Shown here: one piece after another, positions 1 through 11,124 of the stretch
Position numbering within the stretch: the stretch's first letter is position 1
Layout: the number at the start of each line of letters is the position of its first letter
Position numbers and translations under genes: made by a program
Assembly (NCBI GenBank): GCA_016808115.1
Contig: JAEQBH010005385.1
Coordinates: forward strand, 1-64,000
Length of the DNA: 64,000 bases
Direction: 5' to 3'
Origin: Tetrastigma voinierianum
Taxonomy: Eukaryota; Streptophyta; Magnoliopsida; Vitales; Vitaceae
The notes under the pieces: generated by a model
The model's database searches: none
The model's input: only the letters and a program-made list of their open reading frames with translations
Told to the model about the DNA's origin: nothing

Positions 1-718
1 GTGATTGCTCCTTAGAAAGATGAACTCCATGCACAGGAAGGTAGAGTTCCCTTCTTGGAATTTTCCATGCTGAACCTAGCTAGAATTTTATCTATATATA
101 AAGCTTGAGATAATGTCAACACCATATTCTTCCGGTCTCGTAGAAGTTTGATTTCAAGAATATAGTTGGCTTCTTCCAAATCTTTCATATCAAATTGCTT
201 TTGCAACCATCTTTTTACACTTGATAACACCTCTATGTCGTTTCCGATTAGTAAAATGTCATCTCGTAGAAGACTAGGAAAACTATAGTACCTTTGATCC
301 TTTGTAAACACAAGGTTTCCATGGGACTTTTCTCAAAAGCGTATAAAGTTATGGCTTGATCAAACCTAATGTTCCATCAAATGCCGGATGCTTACTTTAG
401 TCCATAAATGGACCTTTGCAACTCCATACTTTGTTCTTGCCCTCACAGCTATGAACCATACAGTTCTTTTATCACAGATGTCCTCTTCTAAGCGCCATTT
501 AAAAATGTTGTTTTTTGACATTCATGCTAAATCTCGTAATCTGAACTTGCATTTCACCTAAAAAGAATACGATGGATTTAAACATGGCTCTTAGCGAAAA
601 GGTTTCTTCATAATCTATCCACTTCTTTTTGGGTATAACCTTTTGCACTTAATCTAGCTTTGAAGGTTTCGCCCATCTGATCGTCTTTTCTCTCTGTAGA
701 TCACTTACACCCTTTAGG
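1..718 (-). pseudogene. Copia-A reverse transcriptase (5' portion split off by gypsy-1)
   Basis: This is the reverse transcriptase domain of a Ty1/copia element on the minus strand, truncated by the window edge. Between 311 and 12 the frame reads DDILLIGND, which carries the catalytic Asp pair of the polymerase, then a stretch with KQFDMKDLEEANYIL and LSQALYIDKIL, all typical of copia RT. From 311 to 718 the upstream part (fingers and palm start, with the KPKGCK region at about 700-718) is readable only across several frameshifts. The rest of the same element continues at 11125-12625 on the minus strand beyond gypsy-1. The domain is non-functional as written. The family call is secure; the lineage within copia is not. 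Confidence 0.88.
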
Positions 719-723
719 TTTTA
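719..723. repeat. Target-site duplication TTTTA, left copy (gypsy-1)
   Basis: TTTTA directly precedes the TGTAACATCC start of the left LTR and is repeated at 11120-11124 directly after the GCGTCACA end of the right LTR. Five bases is the usual duplication length for gypsy integrases. Removing 724-11124 joins the two halves of the copia-A frame without a gap. Confidence 0.9.
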
Positions 724-1644
724 TGTAACATCCCCAAATTATACCATATGATTTTATAAAATGTTTTTTGGGTATAATAAACAATAAAGGTATATTTATT
801 TGGAATCAAAATAAAGATAAAAACAAAGTAGAATATCGTAAGTTAAATTCTGAATAAATAAAGAAGATTAGAGCTATTGTAAAAATGTATAAATTGATTT
901 GTAAATATTAGAAGAGTTAGAGGCAGTGAAATGAAAAGGGGATAAAAGATCGAGGCCAGAGATAAGACCAAAATAAATATCATTTTAGTCTTGGAAAAGG
1001 AGGAAACAAATACGGATAGAGAAGAGAGAAAAGAAAGGGAAGAAGAGAGAAGAAGAAGAAAGAAGAAGAAGAAGATGTGAATTGGAGTAGTTTGTATAGA
1101 AAATTGTAGGAAATATGGTTTAAGTATGGAACTATGATTTGGTATAGAAAGTATGGAACCATGAATATGTGTATGTAAACTAGGTGTGTATGGAACTGTG
1201 AATATTAGTACGGATACATGTCTTGGGTTGTATGGGATTTGAGTATGGGTATGGATACGTTTTGGGTTGTATGGAAACATGGGAGTATGGAAGTCTAGTT
1301 TTGGACTATAAAGTTTAGATACATTTCTCTTGTGTATGATTTGGAAGTTTGGGAGCTACAAGCTCGTTTCTTTTGTAGGAGTTGGAGTTAAGAAGAGCTT
1401 TAAGGCTCCTAAATGTGTTTGAGAAAGTCACAGTTGCAAGTTGAACCCGGAAAATTTCTATTGTCGACCATATGTGCGTAGCCCGGATCTTAGAACACAG
1501 GTTTTTTGGGTCCAGAAATAAGAATTGGCAGTAAGTCCTTCTGTGAAATTGTAGCCACATCAATGAACTTAAAGTGTTAGGCTTTGAATTTCTCAATTCG
1601 GACTCTTGTAGACCAAGTGCCGTGCACACCTGAGCAGTCAAATG

Positions 1645-1905
1645 GGTGAAGTGCGTCAAGCGGAAATTCGTCAAGCGGGGTCGTCAGAAGCGGTGGTGGT
1701 CAAAGTAATTGCGTCAAGCGATTGCGCGTCAAACAATACTTTCGTCAAGCGGTGCTCATCCAAACGGTACTCGTCAAGCGATTGCTGGCGTCAAGCGTTC
1801 TTTCGTCAAGCGGTTCTCGTCAAGCGGTGCACCGTCAAGCGATTTTCGTCAAAGCGGTACTCGTCGAAGCGATTGCTCATCCGGCTCTGTCAAGGTTATT
1901 TGCGC
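1645..1905 (+). repeat. CGTCAAGCG short-motif array in gypsy-1 left LTR
   Basis: An imperfect array of about 10-15 bp units with the core CGTCAAGCG, often followed by GTTCT or GTACT. It recurs at 9180-9530 in the other LTR with a different unit number and order. The six-frame ORFs here are repeats of serine, arginine and lysine codons and are not genes. Confidence 0.85.
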
Positions 1906-2423
1906 ATGACCTCCAACGAGGGAAGGTCTGCTCGCCGTTTGAACTTCCGATTTGAGTGTTCTTGGACTCTGTGAAGCCCATTGAGTCAAGAGAGGTGGTC
2001 ATATCTTGAGGAGGATAGTAGATGTCAGACCGAGGTGTTAGAGGCAGAGCTCGTCACGACAGCTCAGCTCGTCGATCCAGTCGACTCATCGGAGTGACCG
2101 TGACCTCCAGCCGGAAGGTCATAACTCCAGCCGTTTGAACTCCGATTTAGGTGTTCTTGGACTATGGAAGCCCATTGAGTCGAATCCAACAATGAAAGCT
2201 TTATAAGGTTGGAACTCATCTTAGTTCCAGAAACACGAAAAACAGTAGGCACTGTATCATGATTATTGTTGTATGAATGTCTATTATGAATTCATGAATA
2301 GCTACGTAAGCATACACTTGTAAACATAGTTATTTATGCATATAATGAGATATAGAAAAATGCAAAAAGATATGAATAAATGATAGTATATATATATATA
2401 TATACTATATATATCTCCTCCTC

Positions 2424-2426
<3 letters not shown>

Positions 2427-2508
<82 letters not shown>
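2427..2508. repeat. (AT)n microsatellite
   Basis: About 80 bp of alternating A and T inside the left LTR, after a shorter TA run at 2385-2412. The homologous place in the right LTR (10008-10027) has only about 20 bp, so the repeat expanded or contracted after insertion. Confidence 0.95.
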
Positions 2509-2512
<4 letters not shown>

Positions 2513-2742
2513 CTCTATCCACATATGATTACGAATAACAATAATTATTTGGGAATAAGAGATTTATACTAAACAGAAAATACATATTGATTATGCAAAC
2601 GTAGGAGCACAGTAGAGGATAGATGGGCATACCTATTAGGAGCAGTTCTTTGCGTATACATATCTGAGATGTCGTACGTTTGGGTCGATGACATAGATCC
2701 GTTTGGATTCGGGTGGCGGGTCACCCGCGGTGCCTCCCGGGC

Positions 2743-2925
2743 ACTCACGCGGATAGTCCTTTGTCTCATGCGTTGATACCTTGGGTATCATATTACGGGC
2801 ACTTTCATGGATGGTCAGCTCATACGGTGATGATACCTTGGGTATCCATATTCTTAGGGCACTCATGGATGGTCAGCATCTCATACGGTGATGATACCTT
2901 GAATTATCATATTGCAGGAGCATAG
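2743..2925 (+). repeat. About 60-bp tandem units with GATACC-TTG-GGTATC palindrome
   Basis: Three adjoining units, each holding CTCATACGGTGATGATACC and then a GGTATC arm followed by GGGCACTCATGGATGGTCA. The GATACC/GGTATC pair forms a short stem. A related array is at 10228-10440 in the right LTR. Confidence 0.75.
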
Positions 2926-3635
2926 TACATTGTCTCACCTGATAATCGCGACACCTTAGGCCCTCATGGTTTCCTGTATCAGCTTAAGTTTATGCAGGAC
3001 ATAGGCTTATAAAAGAAATAGCTTGGTATATGCAAAGGAAGTATAGAGAATATATGGCATGATATGAGAAGCATAGCACTACTATGTGATGATAGTATAC
3101 AGTTACAAGAACAAGAAGTAAAATATAAGTTGACATGAAAAGTATATGGATGATGATAGAAATAAAACTAGTTATGATAAATTATTATATATAAGTATTA
3201 AGAATACATCAAGCGTATATGGGTGATATGCATTTGTATAGAAGTGTGAAGTGACTCTTAATAGAAGTCATATTCCCACTAAGCATAAAGCTTATGAATT
3301 ATTTCAATGGTATAGGTACGAAGAGAGGAAATCAAAGAAGAGCAGGGCAATCCACATCGTGATCTGAGGCCACACATCCATAGGTGCCAGGAAGACCTTT
3401 AAATTACATTTGTATATATGAAGTTTTGTAACCAATGTAAATATTGTAGATGTTAGACATTTCCCGTATTTGGAGCTTGTATTTATATATTTTGTAAATC
3501 ATTGCTTTCTGAGGAATGTCTGAGTTAATTATTTAACATTATGAATATGTAGTGCAGGTTATAAGTTTTTAAAAAAAAAAAAAAGAAGTGACCATACTTG
3601 ACATCCTATCTTAGGGTTGGGGCGTCACGGTTAAT

Positions 3636-3649
3636 TGGTATCGAACTGG
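3636..3649 (+). other. Putative primer-binding site of gypsy-1 (initiator tRNA-Met type)
   Basis: TGGTATC at 3636-3642 lies six bases past the LTR end and matches the first seven bases of the plant initiator tRNA-Met binding site. The following bases (GAACTGG) depart from it, exactly where a CAG would be expected. Confidence 0.6.
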
Positions 3650-4939
3650 TTTAGGCGTTTACGGAAAAACCTAGGTTTAGGCGGCTCTTGAATAGAGTAT
3701 ATATGATAGAAGCCTATGTTTAGTAATGTGTGGGCTGAGTGTGGATGTCCTTGTGTTTTGTATAGATGGATCTTCTCGAAGAGAGGCTCTTTGGGAGTGT
3801 TAACCCCCGAGAGAACAAGGGTTCTCACGACACGAACCTTCGGAAGTAATGTACCTAATGAGCCTGACCTTGCGAGAATATAGCAAGACTGTGGCCTCGG
3901 GTTTTGGATAGATTGACCTCTCCACAAAGCTCGATAGACATGAAGACATGGAGTAGAGGGAATTCCATGGGTGAACTGGAAGAGTCGGAAAGTAGAATTC
4001 TGGTTGAAAAGTTGAAAGGGTATTAGAGAGGTAAGATGTCACCTCTGATCGAGAGAACGGTATGTGCGATCTCACTATTGCGAGGGTGAGGCATACGATT
4101 AGTGGAAACTAGTGTAAAGGTCCAAGTTCCAAATCTGACATAGAATTCTTTATCAAGAGTTCGGGGCAAAGTATGTGCAGAGATGTATAGGGATTCCCAG
4201 TGGAAACGGAGTTCCTAAATTTGAGATGAGGAGCTTATCATTGGTCATTTGATATAGAAAAAGAAATTTAGCCATCTTAGTAAGTATACTGCCGGGAATT
4301 GTTCCTCAGAGCACATTTCGGTGTAGGCAGATGAGGATAGATTGCATGATTCCATCCAGTATTTAGCACCTATGACTTCTCTCTCCAAGCGTGGATTTCT
4401 ATCGGTTAGTCCAATTTCTTGATAGTAGAAACTAGAAATGAAGCGACAAGGAAAGATTTCAAAAGAAGGGTTTTTCTAGAGGGCTTAGTTCTCCTCGGAA
4501 AGAAATTTGAGAGTCTCAGCTCAATCGGAATATAGTTCCGCTCGAGTGGAAGGCAAAGGTCCGGTCTTAGCACGTAGTGCGAGTGGGAGTGCTTCATTTA
4601 GACGGGAGAAATTCCTAAATGCCCTGTTTGCTATAGAAGGCATTTGGGGTTCTGCGGGGATAGTGACGAGGGAGGTGTTTTAGGTGTGGAAGCCTTGAAC
4701 ATTTGAAAGCACGGTGTCCTCGAGAGTTAAGGGGATGGAGCCCCGACAAAGGAGTGGCGGAGGAGATGCGACACCACTGGCTACAGCGATCTCGTGGTAG
4801 GGTCGTAGTGGCCCATCTCGATTATAGGGGACCGAGGCATAGTTTAGGAGCGGTGATCGTCACATCTCTGACGCAGACATATGCTATGAAGGCTCGTGAG
4901 GATCGAGAATGCTCTTGAGGTTATAAATGGTATATTTTC
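3650..4939 (+). pseudogene. Gypsy-1 leader and presumed gag region, not recognisable
   Basis: By position this stretch should hold the leader and gag of gypsy-1. I could not recognise a capsid domain or a CCHC knuckle in any frame. The short ORFs on either strand (for example minus 3631-4075 and plus 4703-4918) have no motif I know. The region is probably gag decayed by frameshifts. Confidence 0.45.
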
Positions 4940-5235
4940 TTTATGATATAGAAATGCATGCATTGATTGATCTGGATCTACTCATTCCTTATGTGCATGG
5001 AGCATGTATTTGTGAGTCCGGCATTGGAGAAGTAGCATATGACATGCATGTAACTTCGATCGAATTTGGGGCACAAGCGTTAGTGTGAATAACATATATA
5101 AAAATTGTCCCATTGTTATCTGAACAAGAGTTTCTCATTGATTTGATAACCATTAGGAAGTTTGACTTGATTCTAGGAATGGACAGTTTGTCTAAGCCTG
5201 GTATCGTGGATTGTGAATGAGGGCGGTAGTGTTGA
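4940..5235 (+). pseudogene. Gypsy-1 aspartic protease remnant
   Basis: Across two frames the plus strand reads a decayed retropepsin. The most telling piece is FDLILGMDSLSK at about 5160-5200, which matches the conserved ILGMDWL block downstream of the gypsy protease active site, preceded by a CPIVI-like stretch near 5110. The catalytic Asp-Ser/Thr-Gly triad is not readable with confidence. It lies just before the reverse transcriptase, as expected in gypsy pol. Confidence 0.65.
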
Positions 5236-5289
5236 AATGCTACGGCCGGACTAAGGTAATAGTACAAGGCATTGGATCAAGTGTAATAC

Positions 5290-6350
5290 CTAATATCTAT
5301 CTCCACTATGAAGCTAAATTATGAGGAAAGGATGTGAGACATTCTTGGCTTTGATATGACTCGGATGAGGGTCGAGTTGATGTCGAAAAAGATCGATGGT
5401 AGGGGAATTTCAGTCTTATTCCTGAAGAAGGTTGGTATTACATGAGAGAGAGGTGGACTTAGCCATAGAAATTGTACAGAGGGAGCAGTCCACATCCAAG
5501 GCAAGTCTGGGATGGCTCAATGGAGTGAAAGATGCAAAGAGTCCAATTCGAGAACTTTTGGATAAAGAAGATTTGCTCCAGGCCAGTGCTATCCCGCCCA
5601 GGGTGCACATTTTATTGTGAAAAAAGAAGATGGCACTCTACGGATGTGCGCCGATTAGCCAAGCGAGATCAATAAGGTGTGATGAAAAACAAGTACCCGT
5701 TGGCGAGGTGAAGATATTTTTGATCGGTTGAAAGGGGCGGGTGTCTTTTGAAGATGAACTGCGCGATCAGGGTATTATCGATTGAGGGTAAAGGAAGGGA
5801 GATGTGCAGAAAGCGCATTTAGAACTTAGATATGGTCATTATGAGTTTTTGGTCATGCCATTTAGATTTGACTAATGCCGCGACATTCATGGATTGATGA
5901 ATAGGAGTTTCGAATACATATGGATCAATTTGTTGTGTTTTTATTGATGATATCTGGTGTATTCTAGGATGCACGGGAACATGAACAACACACGAGAATA
6001 GTCTTAGAGACGTTAAGAGAAAGAAGTTATATGCTAAGCATTTCGGCAAATTGATTTTTGGCTAAAAAGTCGTTTCTTAGGCCACATTATTGTCTGCGAG
6101 GGTATAAGAGTTGATCACTGCTAAGATTGAAGCTGGAGTTGTGAGTTGGAAATCCTGCGAAAATGCTTCTTAGAGGTGAGAAGTTTCTTGGGTCTAGCCG
6201 GTTATTATAGAAGATTTGTGAGAGGCTTTTCGGTCATAGCTTCCTCCCACGCTCACCAAGTTGCTCGGGGAAAGAGGAATAAAGTTTGAGTGGACGGACG
6301 GAAATGTCGAGAATAGTTTCGAGCAGTTAGAGGATCTTGGTTAAGCTTAC
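5290..6350 (+). pseudogene. Gypsy-1 reverse transcriptase remnant
   Basis: RNA-dependent DNA polymerase of gypsy-1, recoverable only by switching frames. Seen in order: GKGCETFLAL linker (about 5325), HEREVDLAIEI (about 5440), RELLDKEDLL (about 5555), then KKEDGTLR at about 5620-5645. A segment at 5820-5990 has YGHYEFLVMPF, DLTNAATFMD-like and FIDDI-like pieces, the last being the polymerase Asp-Asp box. SFLGLAGYYRRFVRGFSVIASP lies across 6180-6245. Several stops and frameshifts interrupt each part. The domain is gypsy-type without doubt and inactive as written. Confidence 0.85.
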
Positions 6351-6369
6351 AGATATTCAATAACACGAC

Positions 6370-6800
6370 CTACTCAGGAAAAGTATACTTTGTATAGTGA
6401 TGCTTCATGCATTGGTTTAGAGATGCGTGCAAGATGGGAAAGTAGTGGCTTATGCGTCCAACCGATTGAAACCACATGAACAAATTATCCACTCATGACT
6501 TAGAGTTAGGCTGCGGTAGTGTTTGCTTTAAAAATATGGCGACACTACTTATACGGAAAAGTGTAAATTTACACGATTATAAGAGTCTCAAATTGCTAGC
6601 AGCGAAAGAGTTAAATTTGAGACAGCGGAAGTGGTTAGAGTTATTAAAGTTATGAGCGCATCATAGATTACCATCCGGAAGGCTAATATAGTAGCCGATG
6701 CTGGCAGAAGACGGAGTGGTAGCAATGTCACTACAATACAGTGATTGGAGACTAGCAGATGACGGAGCTATGTTAGCTCAATTAGAGGCACAACCTGTTT
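6370..6800 (+). pseudogene. Gypsy-1 RNase H remnant
   Basis: Plus strand, frames mixed: YSDAS near 6395 (the first catalytic Asp region), then YPLMT/HDLEL-like sequence at about 6490-6510, KIWRHYLYG at about 6530-6555, and ELNLRQRKWLELL-like sequence near 6610-6650. This is the RNase H order of gypsy pol. Losses cluster at places where CAG or CTG codons would stand. Confidence 0.75.
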
Positions 6801-6862
6801 TAAAGTAAATAATTTTAGATGCGCAAAAAAATGATGAAGAATTTCTGAGAAAAACTTACGAG

Positions 6863-7731
6863 ATGGTTAGAGATGGTGACAAGACCAAGTTTTTAGAGAA
6901 AGAAGCTGAAAGTTTATATTTCCAACATAGATTATGTGTGCCATATGATAAAGAGTTAAAGCAACAGTTGCTATTTAAGGCTCATAATACGGTATTTACC
7001 ATGCATCCTGGAGGGAATAAGATGTACCAGGACTTGAAACAGTTTTATTGGTGGAAAGGAATGAAAGAGATGTATTGAGTATGTGCAAGTGTTTGGCGTA
7101 ACAAAGCAAGTCAAAAATTGTTTGAGTACTTACAGGTTTGTTAAATCCTTCAATTCCTCAATGGAAGTGGGATAACATTACCATAGTTTTTGTCGGGTTC
7201 ACCCCTCACTGGCAAGCATGACTCTGTGCAGGTGATTATAGATAAACTCACAAAGTCGGCCCATTTTATACCAGTCAGGATTGACTATTCTATGGATCGA
7301 CTAGCTGAGTTATATGTAGATGAGATTGTGCGATTGCATGGTGTGCCGTTGTCTATTGTGTCGGATAGAGATCCACGATTTACATCAAGGTTTTGGAAGG
7401 AATTACAGTCAGCTTTAGGCACTAGGCGGATTTTAGTACGACGTCCATCCCACGAAGCGGATGGGCGATCGAGAGAGATTGATTGAGTGCTCGAAGATAT
7501 GCTTCGAGGTTATGTCATAAATTTTCGGGAAGTTGGGATGAGTATATTCCCTTAATGGAATTTGCTATAACAATAGTTTTTCGATCAAGCATTGGTATGA
7601 CACCATATGAAGCTTTATGGCTAGAATGTGAACTCACATTGTGTTGGACCCGAGAATTGAATGAAGCGGCCCGTAAGTCGAGACATAGTAAAGATCACGA
7701 AGAAAGTACAAGTTATTCGGCGAGAGGTTAA
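6863..7731 (+). pseudogene. Gypsy-1 integrase, zinc-binding and catalytic core
   Basis: The best-preserved part of the element. 6863-7078 is an open stretch with RLCVPYDKELKQQLL, KAHNTVFTMHPGG and YWWKGMKEMY, the HHCC-type zinc-binding domain of gypsy integrases. 7190-7486 holds the catalytic core with DKLTKSAHFIPVR and LHGVPLSIVSDRDPRF, where two core acidic residues are visible. 7483-7731 continues in another frame with FSGSWDEYIPLMEFA and SIGMTPYEALW. The frameshift near 7430-7480 destroys the region of the third acidic residue. Confidence 0.9.
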
Positions 7732-7739
7732 AAGCGATT

Positions 7740-8215
7740 TAGTGATAGACAAAAATCGTGCGCCAGCTTTAAGAGGAGATATTGAATATAAAGTGGAGGC
7801 AGGTCTTCTTAAAGGGTATCACCATGGAGGAAAATTCTTAGGTTTGGTCGAGAAGGCGGAAGTTGGAGTCGAGTTCCTTAGGGCATATGAGATTTTGGAG
7901 CAGTATTGGCCACGTGAAAAACGCTCAGTGCTCCTACGGGTTGGCGAAGCCGATGTGTTTCATGTGTCGATGCTTCGGAGATACCGCTCTGATGAGTCGC
8001 ACATACCATCTGAGATACAAGCATAAGAAGATTTGTCATATGGCGGAGCGAAATACCATTAAGCTCGAGAGGTGAAAACCGATTCTTGGAATAAACAAAT
8101 ACCATTAGTAGTTCTCACGGCAACACACCACGGTAGAGAAGAGGCTCTTGGGAGGCGGAAGCAGCTATGAGACACGGTATCCATAACTCTTGAATCGGGT
8201 ATGAATTTCGAGATG
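7740..8215 (+). pseudogene. Gypsy-1 integrase C-terminus with chromodomain-like tail
   Basis: The frame at 7661-8026 includes FHVSMLRRYRSDESHIPSEIQ, the conserved end of gypsy integrases. Beyond the stop, other frames read EDLSYGG and, at about 8080-8160, NKQIPLVVL followed by GREEALGRRKQL, which I read as a decayed chromodomain in its usual place at the pol C-terminus. In chromoviruses this domain directs integration to heterochromatin. The chromodomain call rests on a short match and is less sure than the integrase call. Confidence 0.7.
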
Positions 8216-8219
8216 AAGT

Positions 8220-8239
8220 ATTTTTTAAAAGGGGAGAAG
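8220..8239 (+). other. Polypurine tract of gypsy-1
   Basis: AAAAGGGGAGAAG immediately upstream of the right LTR, the expected primer site for plus-strand DNA synthesis. Confidence 0.75.
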
Positions 8240-11119
8240 TTTAACATCCCAAATTACCCCTATGAGTTTTTATGAATGTTTTGGGTATAATAATAATAAA
8301 GAGTATGTTATTTGGAATAAAAATAAGATAAAAGCAAAGTAGGAATGTATAGGGTTAAATTACAAATAATAAAGAAAGATTAGAGCTATTGTAAAAATAT
8401 TATAAATTAGTTGTAAATATTAAGAAGAGTTGGAGGACCAAAATTAGTAAAAGGATAAGATCGAATAAGGATAAGGCCAAAAAATAAATATCTCATTTGG
8501 TCTTGGAGCGGAGAGCAAATACGGATAAGAGAGAAGAGAAAAGAAAGGAAGAAGAAGAAGAAGAAGAAGAAGAAGATCACAGGTATGGAACTAGGATTTT
8601 GTATAGAAAATTATGGAAATATGGTTTGGCATGGAACTATGATTTGGTATAGAAAAGTATGGAACCATGAATATGTGTATGTAAACTATAGGTATTAATA
8701 GGCTGTGAATATTAGTACGGATACATGTCTTGGGTTGTATGGAATTTGAGTATGGAGTATGGATACGTTTTGAGTTTATATGGGGCTTATGGGAGTATGA
8801 AGTCTAGTTTTTGACTATAAGGGTTTAGATACATGGTTAAGAACCACTCCTATAATGTATGGTTTGGGTTTGGGAACTCACAAACTCATTTCTTGTGAGG
8901 TTGAGTTAAGAAGAGCTTTTAAGGCTCACAAATATGTGTTTGAGAAGGGTCAGTTGCAAGTTGAACCCGAAGAAAATTACTATTATTAATTATATCTTGG
9001 TAGCCAGTTTTATATATTAGAACAGTTTTGGGTTAGAAATAAGGAGAATTTGGCAGTAAGTCCTTCTGTGAAATTGTAGCCACATCAATGAAATTGATGT
9101 TAAGGAACTTAATTTCTGATTCGAACTTGTAAGACCAAGTTATGGTGCTTTTGCCTGAGCAATTCGAATGGGTGAGGGGTGTCAAAGCAGGGTGCAAATC
9201 AAGCGGTGATCAAACGTTGGTGTCAAGTGGGCGATTGCGCGATTGCTGCGTCAAGCGGTACTTCCGTCAAGAACCGTCAAGCGATCTTTCGTCGGCTTGG
9301 TGCTGCTCGACCGTACAGTAAGTGATTACTTTCGTCAACCGGTACTCATCAAACAATGCTTCGTCAAGCGGTACTCGTCGAAGCATTCTTTCGTCGGCAG
9401 TGCTCGTCAAGCGATGCTTCGTCGAAGCGGTCTTTCGTCAAGCCAGGTGCTGCCGTCAAGCGGTACTCGTCAAACGATTGCTGCGTCCAAGCGTTACTCG
9501 TCAAGCGGTGCTCGTCGGCTCATCCGAGGTTATTTGCGCGTGACGCCCTCGACCCAGGTCATAACTCGCTTGAACTCCGATTGAGTGTTCTTGGACTCAT
9601 GGAAAGCCGTTGGTCGAGAATACGATAATATGCTTAAGGAGGATAGTAGATGTCAGACCGAGGTTGGAAGCGATAATCCTGGCGAGACTCGCTCGTGGTC
9701 GAAGTCGACAAGTCAGGCGTGCGTTCTGCCGAACCAGGAGATTGCTGCTCAACCGGTTTGAACTCCGATTTGGGTGTTCTTGGACTCTATGGAAAGCGGT
9801 TAGTCGAGAATCAATAAGCTTTATAAGGTTGGAATATCGCTGGATTCAGAAAACACGAAAAACAGTAGGTACTACAAGCATCATAGTTATTCATTGTATG
9901 AATGCCTATTATGAATTCATGAATAGCTCGTAAGCATACATGGCAAGCATAGTTATTTATGCATATAATGAGATATGAAAAATGCAAAGATATGAATAAA
10001 TGATAGTATATATATATATATATATATCACATATGATTACCGAATAACAATAATTATTCGGGAATAAGAGATATACTAAGCAGAGAGAAAATACATATTG
10101 ATTATGCAAGTGAACAGTGAGAGGGATAGATGGGCATGCCTATTAGGGAAAACGATTTGCTGCGACATATATATGGAAATATTCGGCCGCGTTTGGGTGG
10201 TGACGCCGATCGGTTTGGATCAATTGGTCCCGAAGGGTCACCGTTCTCAGGGCACTCATGAGATGGTCCTTTGTCTCATACGGTGATGATACCTTCGGTA
10301 TCCTTATTGCGGCACTCATGGATGGTCAACGCTGGCTCATGGTGATGGTGCGGGTATCATATTAGAGTACTCATGGATGGTCGCTGTCTGCATACGGTGT
10401 CTGTCAGGTATCGCGTACGAGCATAGTACATTGTCTCACACAATGATGCCGGCACCTTGAGGCCCTCATGGTTTCTGTATCCGCTTCTAAAGTTTCTGGA
10501 CGCTGAAACCATAAGAAATAGCAGTATATGCAAAGGAAATGTAAATATATGGCGTGATATGAAAGCGTAAGCTATTTGCTGTGATGATAGTATGCGATTA
10601 CAAGAACAAGAAGTAAAATACAAGTTGACATAGAAAAGTATATGGATGATGATAAAAATGGGCGGTTATATTAAGTATATATATATAAGAAATGATAAGA
10701 ATCTGTAGCATTGGGCAGTATGCACATTTGTATAGAGAGTGTAGGTGACTCTTAATAGAGTCATATTTTCACTAAGCGTAAAGCTATACGGGTGTTGGTC
10801 AGTGTGATCTGAGAAGAGGGAATCGGAAGGCAGGGCGATGCAGTCGAAGGTCAAAGGCCACACATCCATAGAATTGCTGAAGATCTTGGTCTCATTTTAC
10901 ATATATGAAATTTTGTAACGATGTAAATGTGTAGATGTTGAACATTTCCATATTTGGAGCTTGTATTTATATTTTGTAATCCTGGCCTTTCTGGAATGTA
11001 ATACAAGTTAATTGTTTAACATTATATGAATATGTAAGTGTAAAGGTTATAAGTTTTAAAAAAAAAAAAAAAAAAAAGTGACCCTCACTTGACATCCTAT
11101 GCCGAGTTGGGGCGTCACA
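8240..11119 (+). repeat. Gypsy-1 right LTR
   Basis: It begins TTTAACATCCC (terminal TG changed to TT) and ends GGGGCGTCACA. It matches the left LTR in order: GAA-rich tract near 8550, CGTCAAGCG array at 9180-9530, a short TA run at 10008-10027, palindrome units at 10228-10440, CACTAAGCG block near 10775, poly-A near 11060. Divergence from the left LTR is mainly short indels. Confidence 0.9.
9180..9530 (+). repeat. CGTCAAGCG short-motif array in gypsy-1 right LTR
   Basis: The same motif family as 1645-1905, with units such as CGTCAAGCGGTACT and CGTCGAAGC. Array length and unit order differ from the left LTR, so it has drifted by slippage since insertion. Confidence 0.85.
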
Positions 11120-11124
11120 TTTTA
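11120..11124. repeat. Target-site duplication TTTTA, right copy (gypsy-1)
   Basis: Matches 719-723 and abuts the CACA end of the right LTR. Confidence 0.9.

Larger units (their letters stand above)
724..3629 (+). repeat. Gypsy-1 left LTR
   Basis: It begins TGTAACATCCCC and ends GGGGCGTCACG (final A changed to G relative to the right LTR). It aligns along its length with 8240-11119 but with many small indels. In order it holds an AT-rich start, a GAA-rich tract near 1020-1076, the CGTCAAGCG array (1645-1905), an AT microsatellite (2427-2508), units with a GATACC/GGTATC palindrome (2743-2925), a block around 2670-2705 and a CACTAAGC block near 3275 that are shared with the solo LTRs at 22-33 kb, and a poly-A run near 3570. 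Confidence 0.9.
724..11119 (+). mobile_element. Gypsy-1: degenerate full-length Ty3/gypsy chromovirus (Tekay/Del-like), nested in copia-A
   Basis: A complete LTR retrotransposon of 10.4 kb: left LTR 724-3629, primer-binding site about 3636, gag-pol remnant to about 8215, polypurine tract about 8220-8239, right LTR 8240-11119. It is flanked by the target duplication TTTTA and has TG...CA termini. The pol order protease, RT, RNase H, integrase is the gypsy order. The integrase C-terminus with FHVSMLRRYRSD and a following chromodomain-like segment points to a chromovirus, and the LTR length of about 2.9 kb fits the Tekay/Del branch. Pol is broken by many frameshifts and stops. The lineage assignment is inference from motifs and LTR length. 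Confidence 0.92.

Noticed and set aside
843..1280. 145-codon minus ORF with a hydrophobic Phe/Leu/Ser run
   Set aside because: It is the complement of the GAA-rich tract in the gypsy-1 LTR; the right LTR does not keep the frame.
2334..2522. ORF of Tyr-Ile repeats
   Set aside because: It is the (AT)n microsatellite.
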